From: DATGZX01 sp035296965
GTDB lineage: Bacteria > Planctomycetota > Planctomycetia > Gemmatales > Gemmataceae
Reading direction: 5' to 3'
NCBI GenBank assembly: GCA_035296965.1
Contig: DATGZX010000425.1
Location: forward strand, 1-64,000
DNA length: 64,000 bases
The translations under genes were made by a program, and so were the position numbers. The notes under the pieces were generated by a model. The model did not search any database, was not told where the DNA came from, and was given only the letters and a program-made list of their open reading frames with translations. Below, piece after piece: positions 7,476-16,859 of the stretch (within the stretch, counting starts at the first letter, position 1; every line of letters starts with the position of its first letter).

Positions 7476-9728
7476 TCACCCCTTCGTCGCCGCGGGCGCC
7501 CCGCCCGGAATAACCAGGGTGGAAGCCTGCAGCCCATCGCGATCTTGCTGATACATCCACTCACCGAGCCGGTGAATGGCCTGACGGATATCCTCCGGCG
7601 TGGCGGCCTCCGGTAGTGGGTGGCCAATCACCACCTGCATCCGCCGCACCAGCGAGGGATGGGCATCGGGGCCAGCCTGAGGTAGAAGGGCGCCGCAAAA
7701 GACCGGCAAGATAGGCGCCGCCGTCCTCTGCCGAAGGTCTTGCAAGAGTTCTACCATGTGCGGCGTGGGACCGCTGCCGTCGGCCGTGATGCCAACCAAG
7801 TTGCCCTGGCCAAGCGCCTTCAAAGCTTTTGCAAGTGCTTTGTCCCAGGCCTCTTGAGTTTCGCCGGTCGGTCGCAGGGCCACCAGGCCGGTGCGCTTCG
7901 CCAGGTAGCGCAGCAGCCAGGGCGGTCTCTCATCCGGGTCGCTCTCCAGAAGGACGAAGCGGGTGAACCGGTCGGCAGCCGTGACCACCTGCATGCACGT
8001 ATCGAAGCGATCGCAGTTGGTAGCCAGGATGACCGGCCCATCGGTGGGCAGGTTATTCAGCCCAACCACTTTGAGCCTGTAGCGGCCGTGCGAACGCAGC
8101 CAGAGCAGTGCGCGAACGAAGAAATCGGGCAATTGCCGGCACAGCAAGTAGAGGATGCCCAGGGTCATCAGGCTGGCGCTCAAGAACAGGTAGTGAGGAA
8201 GCTGTTCCTGGTCGTAGACATCTTTGAGCGGCTGGTCGGCCGGCCGAAGCTTGTAGTGGAGAGCACCGCGGAGTTTGTAAGTGCTCACCACGACCTGGGA
8301 GCCCGGCTTGTCTGAACTCGCCGGCTGCAAGCCACGACCCATCACGTCGATGAGATCGTCATCGACGTCGATTCGATGTTCGATGACGTCGTCATCGAGG
8401 TTGTCCGGCGTCTCGGCCTCAGCGCTTCGGGGCCTGCCGATTTTCGAAATGTCTTCGGGCCCATCTTGAACTTCAAAATACGAAAGACGCCCATGCCGGT
8501 ATTCCCAGCGCAGCAGCTCTCCGTGGATGACGTTGTCTTTCTGCTCGATCAACGGCGCGATGCCGGTCATCTGCGCCGCGGAAACCAACATAAAGAACAA
8601 TAACGATGCCAGGATGGCGCCTGTGACATTGATAAAGTTGCTGGTCGCAATCAAGTCGCCCTTGCTTGACTTCGGCGCGCGTTGCTGCAAAAGCGTATAG
8701 AGGGGAACGATGTAGAATCCGCTGAAGAAGCCGATCAGGATGAGCATCGTGATCAAGCCAGGCAGCCAGAACAAGATCACGCCAGCAAGCATGGCGGAAA
8801 AGGCCATGCCCACTGCACCGAGAGGAACCAGCCCCAGTTCGACCTTGCCGCCGGAGAAGTTTCCCGCCAGGTAGCTGCCGAGACCGACCCCAAGAGCAAC
8901 TGTGGCCACTACCAGACTGATCGTCGACTCGCGCCAGCGGGGAACGCACGATTCGCCATGCATGTAGATGGTGGCCCGCATGAACGCCACCATGAAGGTG
9001 AAGAAGGCGATCCCCAGGACCGACAGCGCTAGCGGCTTTGAACGGAGCATCGTGCGCAGGTTATCCAGCAGTGGCTTGGCAAGGTTCGTGGGAAAGGGAC
9101 GATGGGGGTCGGCTGCCGGCATGTACTGAATGAGGAAGCTGGCGCCGGCCCCAATCACGGCGAGCGCCAGCAAAATCATACCGATGAAATACTCCATGTC
9201 GCGAAACAGGTACGACAGGATGCCGCCGCAGACGGTCCCCAGAATCACCGCGAGAAATGAGGTCGACTCCAGGATGCCGTTTGCCTGCGAGAGCATCTGA
9301 GGCTGGAGGATTTCCGGTAGTACCCCATACTTGGCTGGCACGAAGAAGGCACTATGCGTGCCCATCAGGAAGACTGTGGAGAGGACGATCCACGGGCCAT
9401 ATGAGCTGTGCAGACCGGTCCCCACCCAGAAGCCGGCCAGCGCGACCAGGGTGATCGCGATCTCCGCCACTTTCCAGAACACCAGGGAGTCGCGCTTGCT
9501 GTAACGGTCGGCAAGGTAGCCGGCCAGGGTGCAAAAGATGGCCCAGGGGGCATAGAAGAGAATCGGCATCAACGAGATGGCCTGCGCCTCGGTCAAGGTG
9601 CGCTGATGGATGGCATAGAACATCGACGAGGCGTGAATGGCCTGATCGTTAAAAGCAGCCAGGAACTGAGCGAGAATCAGACCAATGTAGGTCCGCGATC
9701 GAAGCGTTGCGGAGGGTTGAAACTGCAT
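7476..9728 (-). CDS. MFS transporter fused to PlsC-like acyltransferase
   Basis: The 750-residue product joins an N-terminal major facilitator domain with about twelve spans (residues 1-400, FLAAFNDQAIHASSMFYAI onward), an acidic linker with many Asp residues (about 430-490), a further membrane anchor near 510-530 and a C-terminal PlsC/LPLAT-like domain (about 545-735). This layout matches the LplT-Aas type of lysophospholipid flippase plus acyltransferase that recycles lysophospholipids at the inner membrane. The acyltransferase signature NHxxxxD is replaced by NCDRFD near residue 570, so the catalytic His is missing. Transport is likely; acyl transfer is doubtful. Confidence 0.85.
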   Translation of the reverse strand: MQFQPSATLRSRTYIGLILAQFLAAFNDQAIHASSMFYAIHQRTLTEAQAISLMPILFYAPWAIFCTLAGYLADRYSKRDSLVFWKVAEIAITLVALAGFWVGTGLHSSYGPWIVLSTVFLMGTHSAFFVPAKYGVLPEILQPQMLSQANGILESTSFLAVILGTVCGGILSYLFRDMEYFIGMILLALAVIGAGASFLIQYMPAADPHRPFPTNLAKPLLDNLRTMLRSKPLALSVLGIAFFTFMVAFMRATIYMHGESCVPRWRESTISLVVATVALGVGLGSYLAGNFSGGKVELGLVPLGAVGMAFSAMLAGVILFWLPGLITMLILIGFFSGFYIVPLYTLLQQRAPKSSKGDLIATSNFINVTGAILASLLFFMLVSAAQMTGIAPLIEQKDNVIHGELLRWEYRHGRLSYFEVQDGPEDISKIGRPRSAEAETPDNLDDDVIEHRIDVDDDLIDVMGRGLQPASSDKPGSQVVVSTYKLRGALHYKLRPADQPLKDVYDQEQLPHYLFLSASLMTLGILYLLCRQLPDFFVRALLWLRSHGRYRLKVVGLNNLPTDGPVILATNCDRFDTCMQVVTAADRFTRFVLLESDPDERPPWLLRYLAKRTGLVALRPTGETQEAWDKALAKALKALGQGNLVGITADGSGPTPHMVELLQDLRQRTAAPILPVFCGALLPQAGPDAHPSLVRRMQVVIGHPLPEAATPEDIRQAIHRLGEWMYQQDRDGLQASTLVIPGGAPAATKG

Positions 9729-10028
9729 GCTTCATCCGTCGATCAGAATCTGCCCGGCCGATGCCATCGCCAAAAACGAACGGCCGGACCGCACACCGCG
9801 CTCATGCCACGGTGTCAAAGTTCGTCGAAGGGGAAACGCGCGCCGTGGTGAGGTAACTCCTGCCAATGAATAACTTAGGATAGTGAAGCAATCTGAAGGA
9901 CGCAAGGACAGATTGGGCGGGGAAGTCGCGAGCGAGCAACTGTTGAACAGGGCAGGTAGGTTCTTTGTAAACCGCAGCAGGGCTGCGGATGGATGCACGG
10001 TTATTCAGGTCTCCCGACCTTGCACCGT
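9729..10028. other. Intergenic spacer, nothing recognised
   Basis: A 300-base spacer between the start of the MFS-acyltransferase gene and the end of the response-regulator gene, both on the minus strand. It presumably carries the promoter of the former. I see no clear palindrome, RNA gene or short coding sequence. Confidence 0.5.
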
Positions 10029-10916
10029 CTATTGGTCGCAACGCTTCACCATCGTGATTTCATTGCCAGCCTTATTATGGTGCACCTCGTCCATGAAGGT
10101 GCGGATCAGCAGCAGGCCTCGGCCGCTCACTCTCTCTAGATTGGAAGGGTCGGTTGGATCGGGCAAGCTGGTGGGATCGAATCCTGGGCCCTCGTCGCGG
10201 ATGACGTAGACCGCCTCGCGGTGGGATTCGCGGGCGAGCACGTGCACGCGCCGGTCTTGATACGGTTCCTGCTGGCGTCGCGCGTCCACCTGCCGGTAAT
10301 ACAGCTTGTCGTCCTGTTCGCGCAGTCTCGAAGGAACTTCGAGGTTGCCGTGATGGATGGCGTTGATGAGCGCCTCACGCAGTGCGACGGCCACGCGAAT
10401 GAGCCCGTTCTCATCGCACAGCTTCATGCGCGTGAGGTTGGTTTCCAGGTGGCCGATCAGCGAAGGAATAAGCGACGTGTCATTCTCGAGAACGAACTGC
10501 GACTCGGTTTGCATCAGCGATTCCAGCAACCGGCGCTGACTGCGGCTCGTTTTGGAAATTGTGAGCACGCTCTGGATCGTTTCCTCCAGGTCTTGCGCGA
10601 GATTCCTTTTGGGCACGTAGCTGGCCGCGCCTCTTTGCAGAGCCTGCACCGCCGTTTCTTCGCTGCCATGTGCGGTCATCAAAATGACCGGCACGGCGGG
10701 AAACGAGGCGCGAATCTCTTCGACCATTTGCAGCCCGTCCATTTCCGGCATCTGCATGTCGGTGAGGACCAGGTCGATGGATCCTTTCTTGAGCAGTTCG
10801 ATGGCGTCGCGGCCATTGGCGGCAGTGACGACGGTAACATCCGCAATCTTGCCGAGCAGTTTTTCCACGCGATGGCGTTCGACAGCTGAGTCATCTACTA
10901 CCAGCACGGTTGCCAT
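10029..10916 (-). CDS. Response regulator fused to anti-sigma-type ATPase domain
   Basis: The 295-residue product has an N-terminal receiver domain (about residues 1-120) with the acidic pair DD9-10, phosphoacceptor Asp53 in LVLTDMQMPEMDG and Lys in YVPKRN. A C-terminal HATPase_c domain of the RsbW/SpoIIAB type (about 150-290) shows ALREALINAIHHGNLE (N-box), DEGPGFDP and GRGLLLIRTFMD. The combination suggests a regulator whose phosphorylation controls a GHKL kinase or anti-sigma activity. It follows the giant hybrid kinase by three bases and is clearly in the same operon, so that kinase is the likely phosphodonor. Confidence 0.88.
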   Translation of the reverse strand: MATVLVVDDSAVERHRVEKLLGKIADVTVVTAANGRDAIELLKKGSIDLVLTDMQMPEMDGLQMVEEIRASFPAVPVILMTAHGSEETAVQALQRGAASYVPKRNLAQDLEETIQSVLTISKTSRSQRRLLESLMQTESQFVLENDTSLIPSLIGHLETNLTRMKLCDENGLIRVAVALREALINAIHHGNLEVPSRLREQDDKLYYRQVDARRQQEPYQDRRVHVLARESHREAVYVIRDEGPGFDPTSLPDPTDPSNLERVSGRGLLLIRTFMDEVHHNKAGNEITMVKRCDQ

Positions 10917-10919
10917 GTT

Positions 10920-13900
10920 TCAGGACTCCACGGACCCCGCTGCGTGTGAGCTTGTCTTCCTTGTACCCATGCCCGCCACGCGCGCCAGGATCGGCTGCAG
11001 ACGATCGATCTCTCTGGTCAGCGCATTCCAACCTTCTTGCACACCGGCCAGATTACCACTTCGCCCAATTTCTTCCAACCGGGAGGCAGCCTCGTGGGCC
11101 GCGGGCGCTGCGAAGCTATCAACCGAACCCTTGAGGCTGTGGGCCGCGCACTTCAGGCGAAAAGCGTCTCCTGCACCAATTGCTGAGCCAATGTCGGTCA
11201 TGATACGCGGGCACTCGGCAAGGAACAACTCCGCCAGCTCGGCAAGCAGCTCCGGATCGCTTCCAACCCTGGCCAGGGCCGCAGTTTGATCGAAAACCTC
11301 CCCACTTGGCTCCTCCGGCGCCACCCCCTTGTCGAAGAGCCCCTGGGCGACCGCCGCGACGTTATCGAAGAGTTCCTGGGCCCGGATCGGTTTGGAAATG
11401 TACCGGTCCATGCCCGCAGTCAAACAGCGTTCGCGGTCGTCCTTCATGGCGTAGGCGGTCATGGCAAGGATCGGCGTGTGCTTACCAGCTGCCAACTCCT
11501 CCCGGCGGATTGCCGCAGTGGCCTCGAAGCCATCCATGATGGGCATCTGCACATCCATCAAAATGAGATCGAAAGGCCTGGCCTGGACGGCGCTCAACGC
11601 CTCCTGGCCATTGTTCGCGACGACGACTTCATGTCCGCCCTTCTCGAGCAAGCGCACCGCCAGTTTTTGGTTTACGAGGTTGTCCTCGGCCACCAGAATG
11701 CGCAACGGCCGCGCTCCCGGCGTGGGGAGTCGATGGCTCGGAGCCGGGGCTTCCTCCTGCGCGAAGGGCATGCCCAGTGCTTGCATGATTGCTTTCCAGA
11801 GGTCGGCCTGCTTGATCGGTTTCGTCAGCGAATACGCGATCCCTAGCTCCTGGCGGCGCCGGCCGTCGCCTGCCTCGCCGCCCGAGGTGAGCATCATCAA
11901 AACCGCCCCGGCCAGCTCCGGGTGTTGCTTGATCCTCTCGGCCAGCATGTAGCCATCCATCTCCGGCATGTGAACGTCGATCAGCGCCAGAGGAAATGGC
12001 TCGCCGGACCGTGTGGCCCGCAGCATCACCTCCAGAGCCGCCGCGCCGCTCGCCACCAATGTCGGCTTCATTTGCCAGTTGCGCAACGTTTCCTCCAAGA
12101 TGCGCCTATTGGTGGCATTATCGTCCACCACCAGGACGGCCATCTCCTGGATCGCGGCCGTTTCGACATATGCTGGTTTCCTGGACTCCCCCTTCTGGAC
12201 CTGAAAAACCGCGGTGAAGTGGAAGGTGCTTCCCTTGCCGACCTCGCTTGTGACCGAGATCTTCCCACCCATGCGCTCCACCAAGCGCCGCGCGATGGCC
12301 AGTCCCAACCCCGTGCCGCCGTATTTGCGCGTCGTGGAGCTATCCGCCTGGGCGAACGGATCGAAGACAAGGTCCAGTTTTTCCGGCGGCACGCCAATGC
12401 CGGTGTCGCTGACGGCAAAGTGCAAACATACCTCCGAATTGGTACGCTCCGGCGCGGACACGTCCAGGACAACTTCGCCGCGCTCCGTGAATTTGAGGGC
12501 ATTGCCCACCAGGTTGACCACGATCTGCCCCAGGCGGACCGGGTCTCCCAGCAGGGCGTCGGGCACTTCCGGGGCCACGTGGCATGCCAGCTCCAGGCCC
12601 TTCTGGTACGCACGCGGCGCCAGGATGTTGAGCGTATCGCCCAAATGATCTCTCAACGAGAAGGCGCTCACATCGAGATCGAGCTTGCCGGCCTCGACCT
12701 TGGAAAAATCGAGGATGTCGTTGATGACCGATAGCAAGGAGTCTGCCGATATCTTGACAAGATCGAGATACTCGCGCTGCTCGATGGACAGACTCGTGCC
12801 AAGGACCAGCTCGGTCATGCCGATGATGGCATTCATGGGCGTGCGGATTTCGTGACTCATGGTCGCCAGGAAGACGCTCTTGGCCCGGCTGGCGGATTCG
12901 GCTGCTTCCTTGGCACTCTGCATCTGCTCTTCCGCACGTTTGCGGGCGCTCACGTCCCAGAAGATCGCCTGGGTGCCGATGACCCGATTGTGGGAATCGA
13001 ATACCGGCGTCTTCAGGACCTGAACGTAGATTTTTTCCCCGCCGGGTTTGCAGTGTTCCTCGATGGCGTCGATCGTGATCTGCTCATCGATCACACGGCG
13101 GTCGTCCTGGCGATACTTCTCAGCCAGCTCGGTCGGGTAGAAATCGAAGTCGGTTTTGCCTTTGAGCTGTTCGAGCGGTTTGCCGATCATCTCGCAGAAG
13201 CGGCGGTTGCCGAAGGTGAACTTGCCGTCCACGTCCTTGCGAAAAACATTCAAGGGCAGCGTTTCCACCAGCGAGTGATAGAGCGCTTCGGAGTTGCGCA
13301 GGGCCTCTTCGGCGCGTTTCCGCTCGGTGATGTCAGTGTGTGAGCCGGCCATCCGGTAGGGCCTCCCCTGAGCGTTGCGCAGGGCTACGCCACGCGCCAG
13401 AATCCAGCGATACGAGCCGTCCTTGTGCTGCAAACGGTGTTCCAGTTCATAGGTCGGGGTTTGCCCCTGAAGATAGGCCTGGAGAGTTGCAAGGGCTCGT
13501 TCGCGATCGTCAAAATGAAGTCTCTTTTCCCATTCCTCGAAGACATTCTGAATTTCGTGGTCTTCGTAGCCGAGGGTGCTTTTCCAGCGCCGGGAATAGA
13601 AGACTTCGTTGGTTTCGACATCCCAATCCCAGAGACCGTCTCCGGAACCGAGCATGGCAAGCTCGAAGCGTTCGCGGCTCCTTTGCAGGTCCTTCTCTGC
13701 GCGCCTGCGTTCGCGAAACTGGCCGATTTGGCTGCCCATGTCGCCGAGCATCGAGAGCAAATGTTCGTCGGGGGGCTGCGACTCTCGGCCGAATACTTCG
13801 ATGACGCCCGTGACCTCCTTGCCGAAGACGATCGGGAATGCCACTGCCTCGCGCAAGCCCAGGCGCGCGGCCTCGACCGCCCGGCAAGCTTCGATGTCGG

Positions 13901-14765
13901 AGGAAACCTCCTGGATCCACGTCGACTTTTGCTTGCTCCACACGATTCCGGGGAGGCCGATGCCGGGCGGGAAGGTGATCCGGCGCGTTACCTTTTCGAA
14001 ATCCTGCAAGCCGGCGTCTGCCCGGTGCCAGACGTCGATGCAACGCAGCGCATGGGCCTGGCGGTCAACGGTCCAGAGTGCTCCCAGGTCCCAGTTGCCG
14101 ATCGAGCAGATCACCTCGAGAATCTTGGGAGCCGCCCAGCTCAAGGTAGGCGCGTCGGCGAGCACGCGTGTCACCTCGTGCTGCCCGGCGAGACGGCGTT
14201 TCGCCTCCTTCTCCCGCGTAACATCGTGAAACACGCTCAAGCCGCCACAGACAATCCCTGCCTCGTCCCGGAGCGGACGGGCGTTCACGTTCAACCACAG
14301 GCCTTCCGGCCTGTTCGCGCTCCGGATATAGAGTTCTGCGTCATCCACCTCTTCGCCCCGGATTGCCCGGGCAAGCGGCAGCTTGTCTGCAGGATACAGA
14401 GTCACGCAGTCCGGCAGATAACAGCCGTAGCGTTCGGCCCACTTCTCGGGATCGACATCCGCGGCGCCGATTCCGAGGATGCGCTCGGCCTCGGGATTGA
14501 AGAGCAAGAACTTCCCGGTTTGATGGGCGACGATAACGCCTGCACCCATGTTGCGCAGGATGGCTTGCAGGATTTGGGTCTGCCGGCGCTGCGCTTCCTC
14601 GGAATGTTCAAGTTGCAGGGCGCGCTCGCGCAGCTCTTCCAGGGATTGGCGAAGACGGCTCGATTGGTCCTGGGCCGATTGCTCTTGTACTTCCTTCATT
14701 CGTTCCAAATTAGCAACCCGCGATCGCAGGCGTTCCAGCTCTTGATCCGGACTCTTTTCGGTCAT
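10920..14765 (-). CDS. Hybrid sensor histidine kinase, PAS-GAF-PAS-PAS-HK-REC-REC-Hpt
   Basis: The product of about 1281 residues opens with a coiled coil (1-55), a PAS domain (about 60-180), a GAF domain (200-345), two further PAS domains (about 360-485 and 490-615), a HisKA dimerisation domain with phosphoacceptor His near 635 in SHEIRTPMNAIIGM, and a HATPase domain with N-box, DTGIGV and GGTGLGLA. Two receiver domains follow, with Asp near 930 and 1070 (LILMDVQMPIMDG), and an Hpt domain with AAHSLKGS near 1208. It is cytoplasmic, as no membrane span is visible. An ATG at 14765 two codons after a GTG is the likely start. It lies in one operon with the REC-ATPase protein. The signal sensed is unknown. 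Confidence 0.93.
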   Translation of the reverse strand: MTEKSPDQELERLRSRVANLERMKEVQEQSAQDQSSRLRQSLEELRERALQLEHSEEAQRRQTQILQAILRNMGAGVIVAHQTGKFLLFNPEAERILGIGAADVDPEKWAERYGCYLPDCVTLYPADKLPLARAIRGEEVDDAELYIRSANRPEGLWLNVNARPLRDEAGIVCGGLSVFHDVTREKEAKRRLAGQHEVTRVLADAPTLSWAAPKILEVICSIGNWDLGALWTVDRQAHALRCIDVWHRADAGLQDFEKVTRRITFPPGIGLPGIVWSKQKSTWIQEVSSDIEACRAVEAARLGLREAVAFPIVFGKEVTGVIEVFGRESQPPDEHLLSMLGDMGSQIGQFRERRRAEKDLQRSRERFELAMLGSGDGLWDWDVETNEVFYSRRWKSTLGYEDHEIQNVFEEWEKRLHFDDRERALATLQAYLQGQTPTYELEHRLQHKDGSYRWILARGVALRNAQGRPYRMAGSHTDITERKRAEEALRNSEALYHSLVETLPLNVFRKDVDGKFTFGNRRFCEMIGKPLEQLKGKTDFDFYPTELAEKYRQDDRRVIDEQITIDAIEEHCKPGGEKIYVQVLKTPVFDSHNRVIGTQAIFWDVSARKRAEEQMQSAKEAAESASRAKSVFLATMSHEIRTPMNAIIGMTELVLGTSLSIEQREYLDLVKISADSLLSVINDILDFSKVEAGKLDLDVSAFSLRDHLGDTLNILAPRAYQKGLELACHVAPEVPDALLGDPVRLGQIVVNLVGNALKFTERGEVVLDVSAPERTNSEVCLHFAVSDTGIGVPPEKLDLVFDPFAQADSSTTRKYGGTGLGLAIARRLVERMGGKISVTSEVGKGSTFHFTAVFQVQKGESRKPAYVETAAIQEMAVLVVDDNATNRRILEETLRNWQMKPTLVASGAAALEVMLRATRSGEPFPLALIDVHMPEMDGYMLAERIKQHPELAGAVLMMLTSGGEAGDGRRRQELGIAYSLTKPIKQADLWKAIMQALGMPFAQEEAPAPSHRLPTPGARPLRILVAEDNLVNQKLAVRLLEKGGHEVVVANNGQEALSAVQARPFDLILMDVQMPIMDGFEATAAIRREELAAGKHTPILAMTAYAMKDDRERCLTAGMDRYISKPIRAQELFDNVAAVAQGLFDKGVAPEEPSGEVFDQTAALARVGSDPELLAELAELFLAECPRIMTDIGSAIGAGDAFRLKCAAHSLKGSVDSFAAPAAHEAASRLEEIGRSGNLAGVQEGWNALTREIDRLQPILARVAGMGTRKTSSHAAGSVES

Positions 14766-14879
14766 GACCACGTTCCTACGCCAGCTCCACGATGTCGATA
14801 TGACGGAATGACCCGGCCCTCTCCACAGCAGTCCGCGGATGATCGAAATGCAACCGTGATGCTAAGCCCGGGTCTATCA

Positions 14880-15016
14880 GGCTGCAAGAAAAAAACGGGC
14901 AGCGAGCGGTTCCGCAAGTCGCCTGTGGTGCCAAAGATGACAAGGGTGAAAGGGTCCGCCTGCTGCGTCAGGGGATCGAAGGAAGGCGGTTCGGAGATTA
15001 CGGATGCAACTTCCAT
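14880..15016 (-). pseudogene. zwf: Remnant of glucose-6-phosphate dehydrogenase N-terminus
   Basis: Starting from an ATG at 15016, the minus strand encodes about 45 residues that include PFTLVIFGTTGDLRNRSLP. This matches the nucleotide-binding start of glucose-6-phosphate 1-dehydrogenase (consensus FGATGDLxxRKLxPA). After about 30 matching residues the similarity ends and the frame continues into unrelated sequence. No downstream part of the enzyme is present in any frame I checked, so this is a decayed 5' fragment. Calling it zwf rests on this one short motif. Confidence 0.45.
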
Positions 15017-15543
15017 AGCGGTTGAACACTTGGTGTGGTCGAGTGCGCCAAAAGTGCGCTGAAAGTGCGCCTCCCAGGAGCCAAACATGTGGAATCCCCG
15101 TCGCGCTCCATTACAATTCCCAAGCATACGAGCCCGCGGCGTAAGCGAGGTATTCTCTCCGCCCCAGCAACTTATTGCCTCTGCTCCTGCTTCGAAGCGG
15201 CACATGAAACCACCGTTAATATTCCGAAGCCGCTGCAGCAGCTCCTCGGTTGGCTGACAAAGGCCACGGTTCAGCAGGCACCCGCGCAGGTCATGGCTGC
15301 CGGCGTCTCGACGCCTCAATTGTAGATCCAGCAAGGCGCGCAAGGAACCGAAGTCGGGGAGATTTATGCCTTCAGCCGCGACCAGGCGCCCGGATAAACG
15401 CCGGAGACTGCAATGGCTGGCGGCCGAATCAACGTCGTTGATCACAGGTGTCGTTGGAAATCCCCGGCCTGCAAGAAAACGGTGCCGCGGTTATTGCTGC
15501 GATGGAGTGCGTGCTAGATTAGATCGTCAGCGATGAGGCGGGA

Positions 15544-15625
15544 TTGTCGTACCATGACGGGCAACCTAGCTGCCTCGCCCAGAATGCCAAGCAAAAAAGA
15601 ACTGGCACCGATTATCGCTGCATGC
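15544..15625. repeat. Long direct repeat, copy 1 (left edge of cREC cassette)
   Basis: The first about 35 bases (15544-15578) match 17345-17379 with one mismatch. After a short divergent stretch and a one-base indel, similarity resumes in the AATGCCAAGC segment and fades near 15625. The core contains an imperfect inverted repeat centred on CTAG. Same orientation as copy 2, 1801 bases away. Confidence 0.8.
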
Positions 15626-15850
15626 CACGTATGAATCACGCCACCAAGCCTTGGCCATTCACGCTGCGGACTGGCCATCCGACTCAGGATCGCTCGGCTG
15701 ATCTTCGCTGCGAATTCGCTCATGTGCGTCTTCGGTGAACAGCCAATGAGAAAATCGCAACATTTTGTCGATATCAACGCGCAATCGTGGCGGCTGACCG
15801 CTGCCACGGGTCGTCCTTGACACATTTCCCTCCTTTGGTTCGTAGCGAGA

Positions 15851-16858
15851 TTAAGTGAGTCCCTTGCGTTTCTTCTTTTGCGTCAGTTTCGACTGCTTGC
15901 CCGAAGGCAACCAGTGCAGGCCGACGAACACGGCAATCTCAATCGCCTTTTTCAGCTCCGTGATGATTTCCTGCACTGCCGTCGGTGCTAGGGAACGGGT
16001 TGCGGACACGACCAAAAGGGCTTGCATCTCGGCGATTTCGATGACCCTAATTTGAATCTGTTTTACACCGGATCGCGAGAGACGCTCAGCCGCCTCCTCC
16101 CCAACCCCCAATTGTTCGGGTGCAAGCGGTCCCCGTTCAGCCCACGTGTCCAAACTCCTAAGCGAGAACCCAACTTCGCGCCACCATCGTACAACGGGGC
16201 CTTCGAAGTCCAAAACGGAGGCAAGAACATCTTTGTTGACGAACGATATGACTTCGGCTGAAACGTCGCCCGACAGTGGCCGAAGGTCACGAACATACGC
16301 ATCAAGGATTATTGCGATTGCTGCCTTGCAAAACGCCTGCCCGCTGTCGTACCGATCTTCGAGCAATGAACGAATTAGGCTTACCTTATTCTCAACTTGC
16401 AGGATGGGCGGCGAACGGCGCTGTGGAGCGAAGTCGACGATGGCGTTTCTTGTTACTCGAAACCAGTCTGTGTCGATCCAGAGGAGGTCGTCGTGCGGTA
16501 TGACTCGATGCGCTACCCAATTTGACCTTTCAAGTAGTCGCATCATCTTGCCACCGGCACGGGAATTCGTCGTATGTACCACAACCGGGCAAATCGGCTT
16601 TGGTCGTTTCGAAAGCCATCGTGCGACGTCGAGTCCTGTTCCAGCGTCAATCCAATCGCCTTGGGAGCCGGAAATCAATTCGAGATCGTGGTCGAGCGAG
16701 ATCATCGCAATATCTTGCAATTTGTCGGATTCCATGAACTCAATCATTTTCTTCGAGGCGTCAAAGAAGGTGACGTGCAGAAAGGGGAATCTCTCTGCCA
16801 GTCGTCCAATCATGGCAACCCGCCGATCACGGTTATCTTCAAGTATGAGAGCGCGCAT
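15851..16858 (-). CDS. cREC (cyclic-phosphate-processing receiver-like) domain protein
   Basis: The 335-residue product begins with an atypical receiver fold (about residues 1-140): MRALILEDN, the acidic motif ISLDHDLE, GTGLDVARWL, PVVVHTTN and VIPHDDLLW. This pattern fits the cREC family, predicted from comparative genomics to process cyclic phosphates in RNA-repair and conflict contexts, and it lacks a normal receiver phosphorylation layout. The remaining 195 residues are alpha-helical and unassigned, ending in a Lys-rich tail. The gene starts one base after the TAA of the 135-residue gene upstream, so the two are co-transcribed. Base composition is lower in GC than in the flanking genes. 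Family call is good; biochemical role is inferred. Confidence 0.68.
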   Translation of the reverse strand: MRALILEDNRDRRVAMIGRLAERFPFLHVTFFDASKKMIEFMESDKLQDIAMISLDHDLELISGSQGDWIDAGTGLDVARWLSKRPKPICPVVVHTTNSRAGGKMMRLLERSNWVAHRVIPHDDLLWIDTDWFRVTRNAIVDFAPQRRSPPILQVENKVSLIRSLLEDRYDSGQAFCKAAIAIILDAYVRDLRPLSGDVSAEVISFVNKDVLASVLDFEGPVVRWWREVGFSLRSLDTWAERGPLAPEQLGVGEEAAERLSRSGVKQIQIRVIEIAEMQALLVVSATRSLAPTAVQEIITELKKAIEIAVFVGLHWLPSGKQSKLTQKKKRKGLT

Positions 16859-16859
16859 C

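Larger units (their letters stand above)
14766..15850. other. Long gene-poor region with remnant and repeat
   Basis: About 1.1 kb without an intact gene. It contains a fragment resembling the N-terminus of glucose-6-phosphate dehydrogenase (14880-15016, minus strand) and one copy of a long direct repeat (15544-15625). A 227-codon open frame across 14762-15445 is mostly low-complexity and is not accepted as a gene. The region marks the border between the kinase operon and the accessory cassette. Confidence 0.6.

Noticed and set aside
13425..15062. A 545-codon plus-strand frame across the giant kinase
   Set aside because: It runs antisense through PAS and GAF coding sequence, and its product has no domain.
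14762..15445. A 227-codon minus-strand frame containing the zwf-like motif
   Set aside because: Only about 45 residues resemble a protein; the rest is Arg/Gly/Ser-rich without structure, so I report a pseudogene fragment instead.
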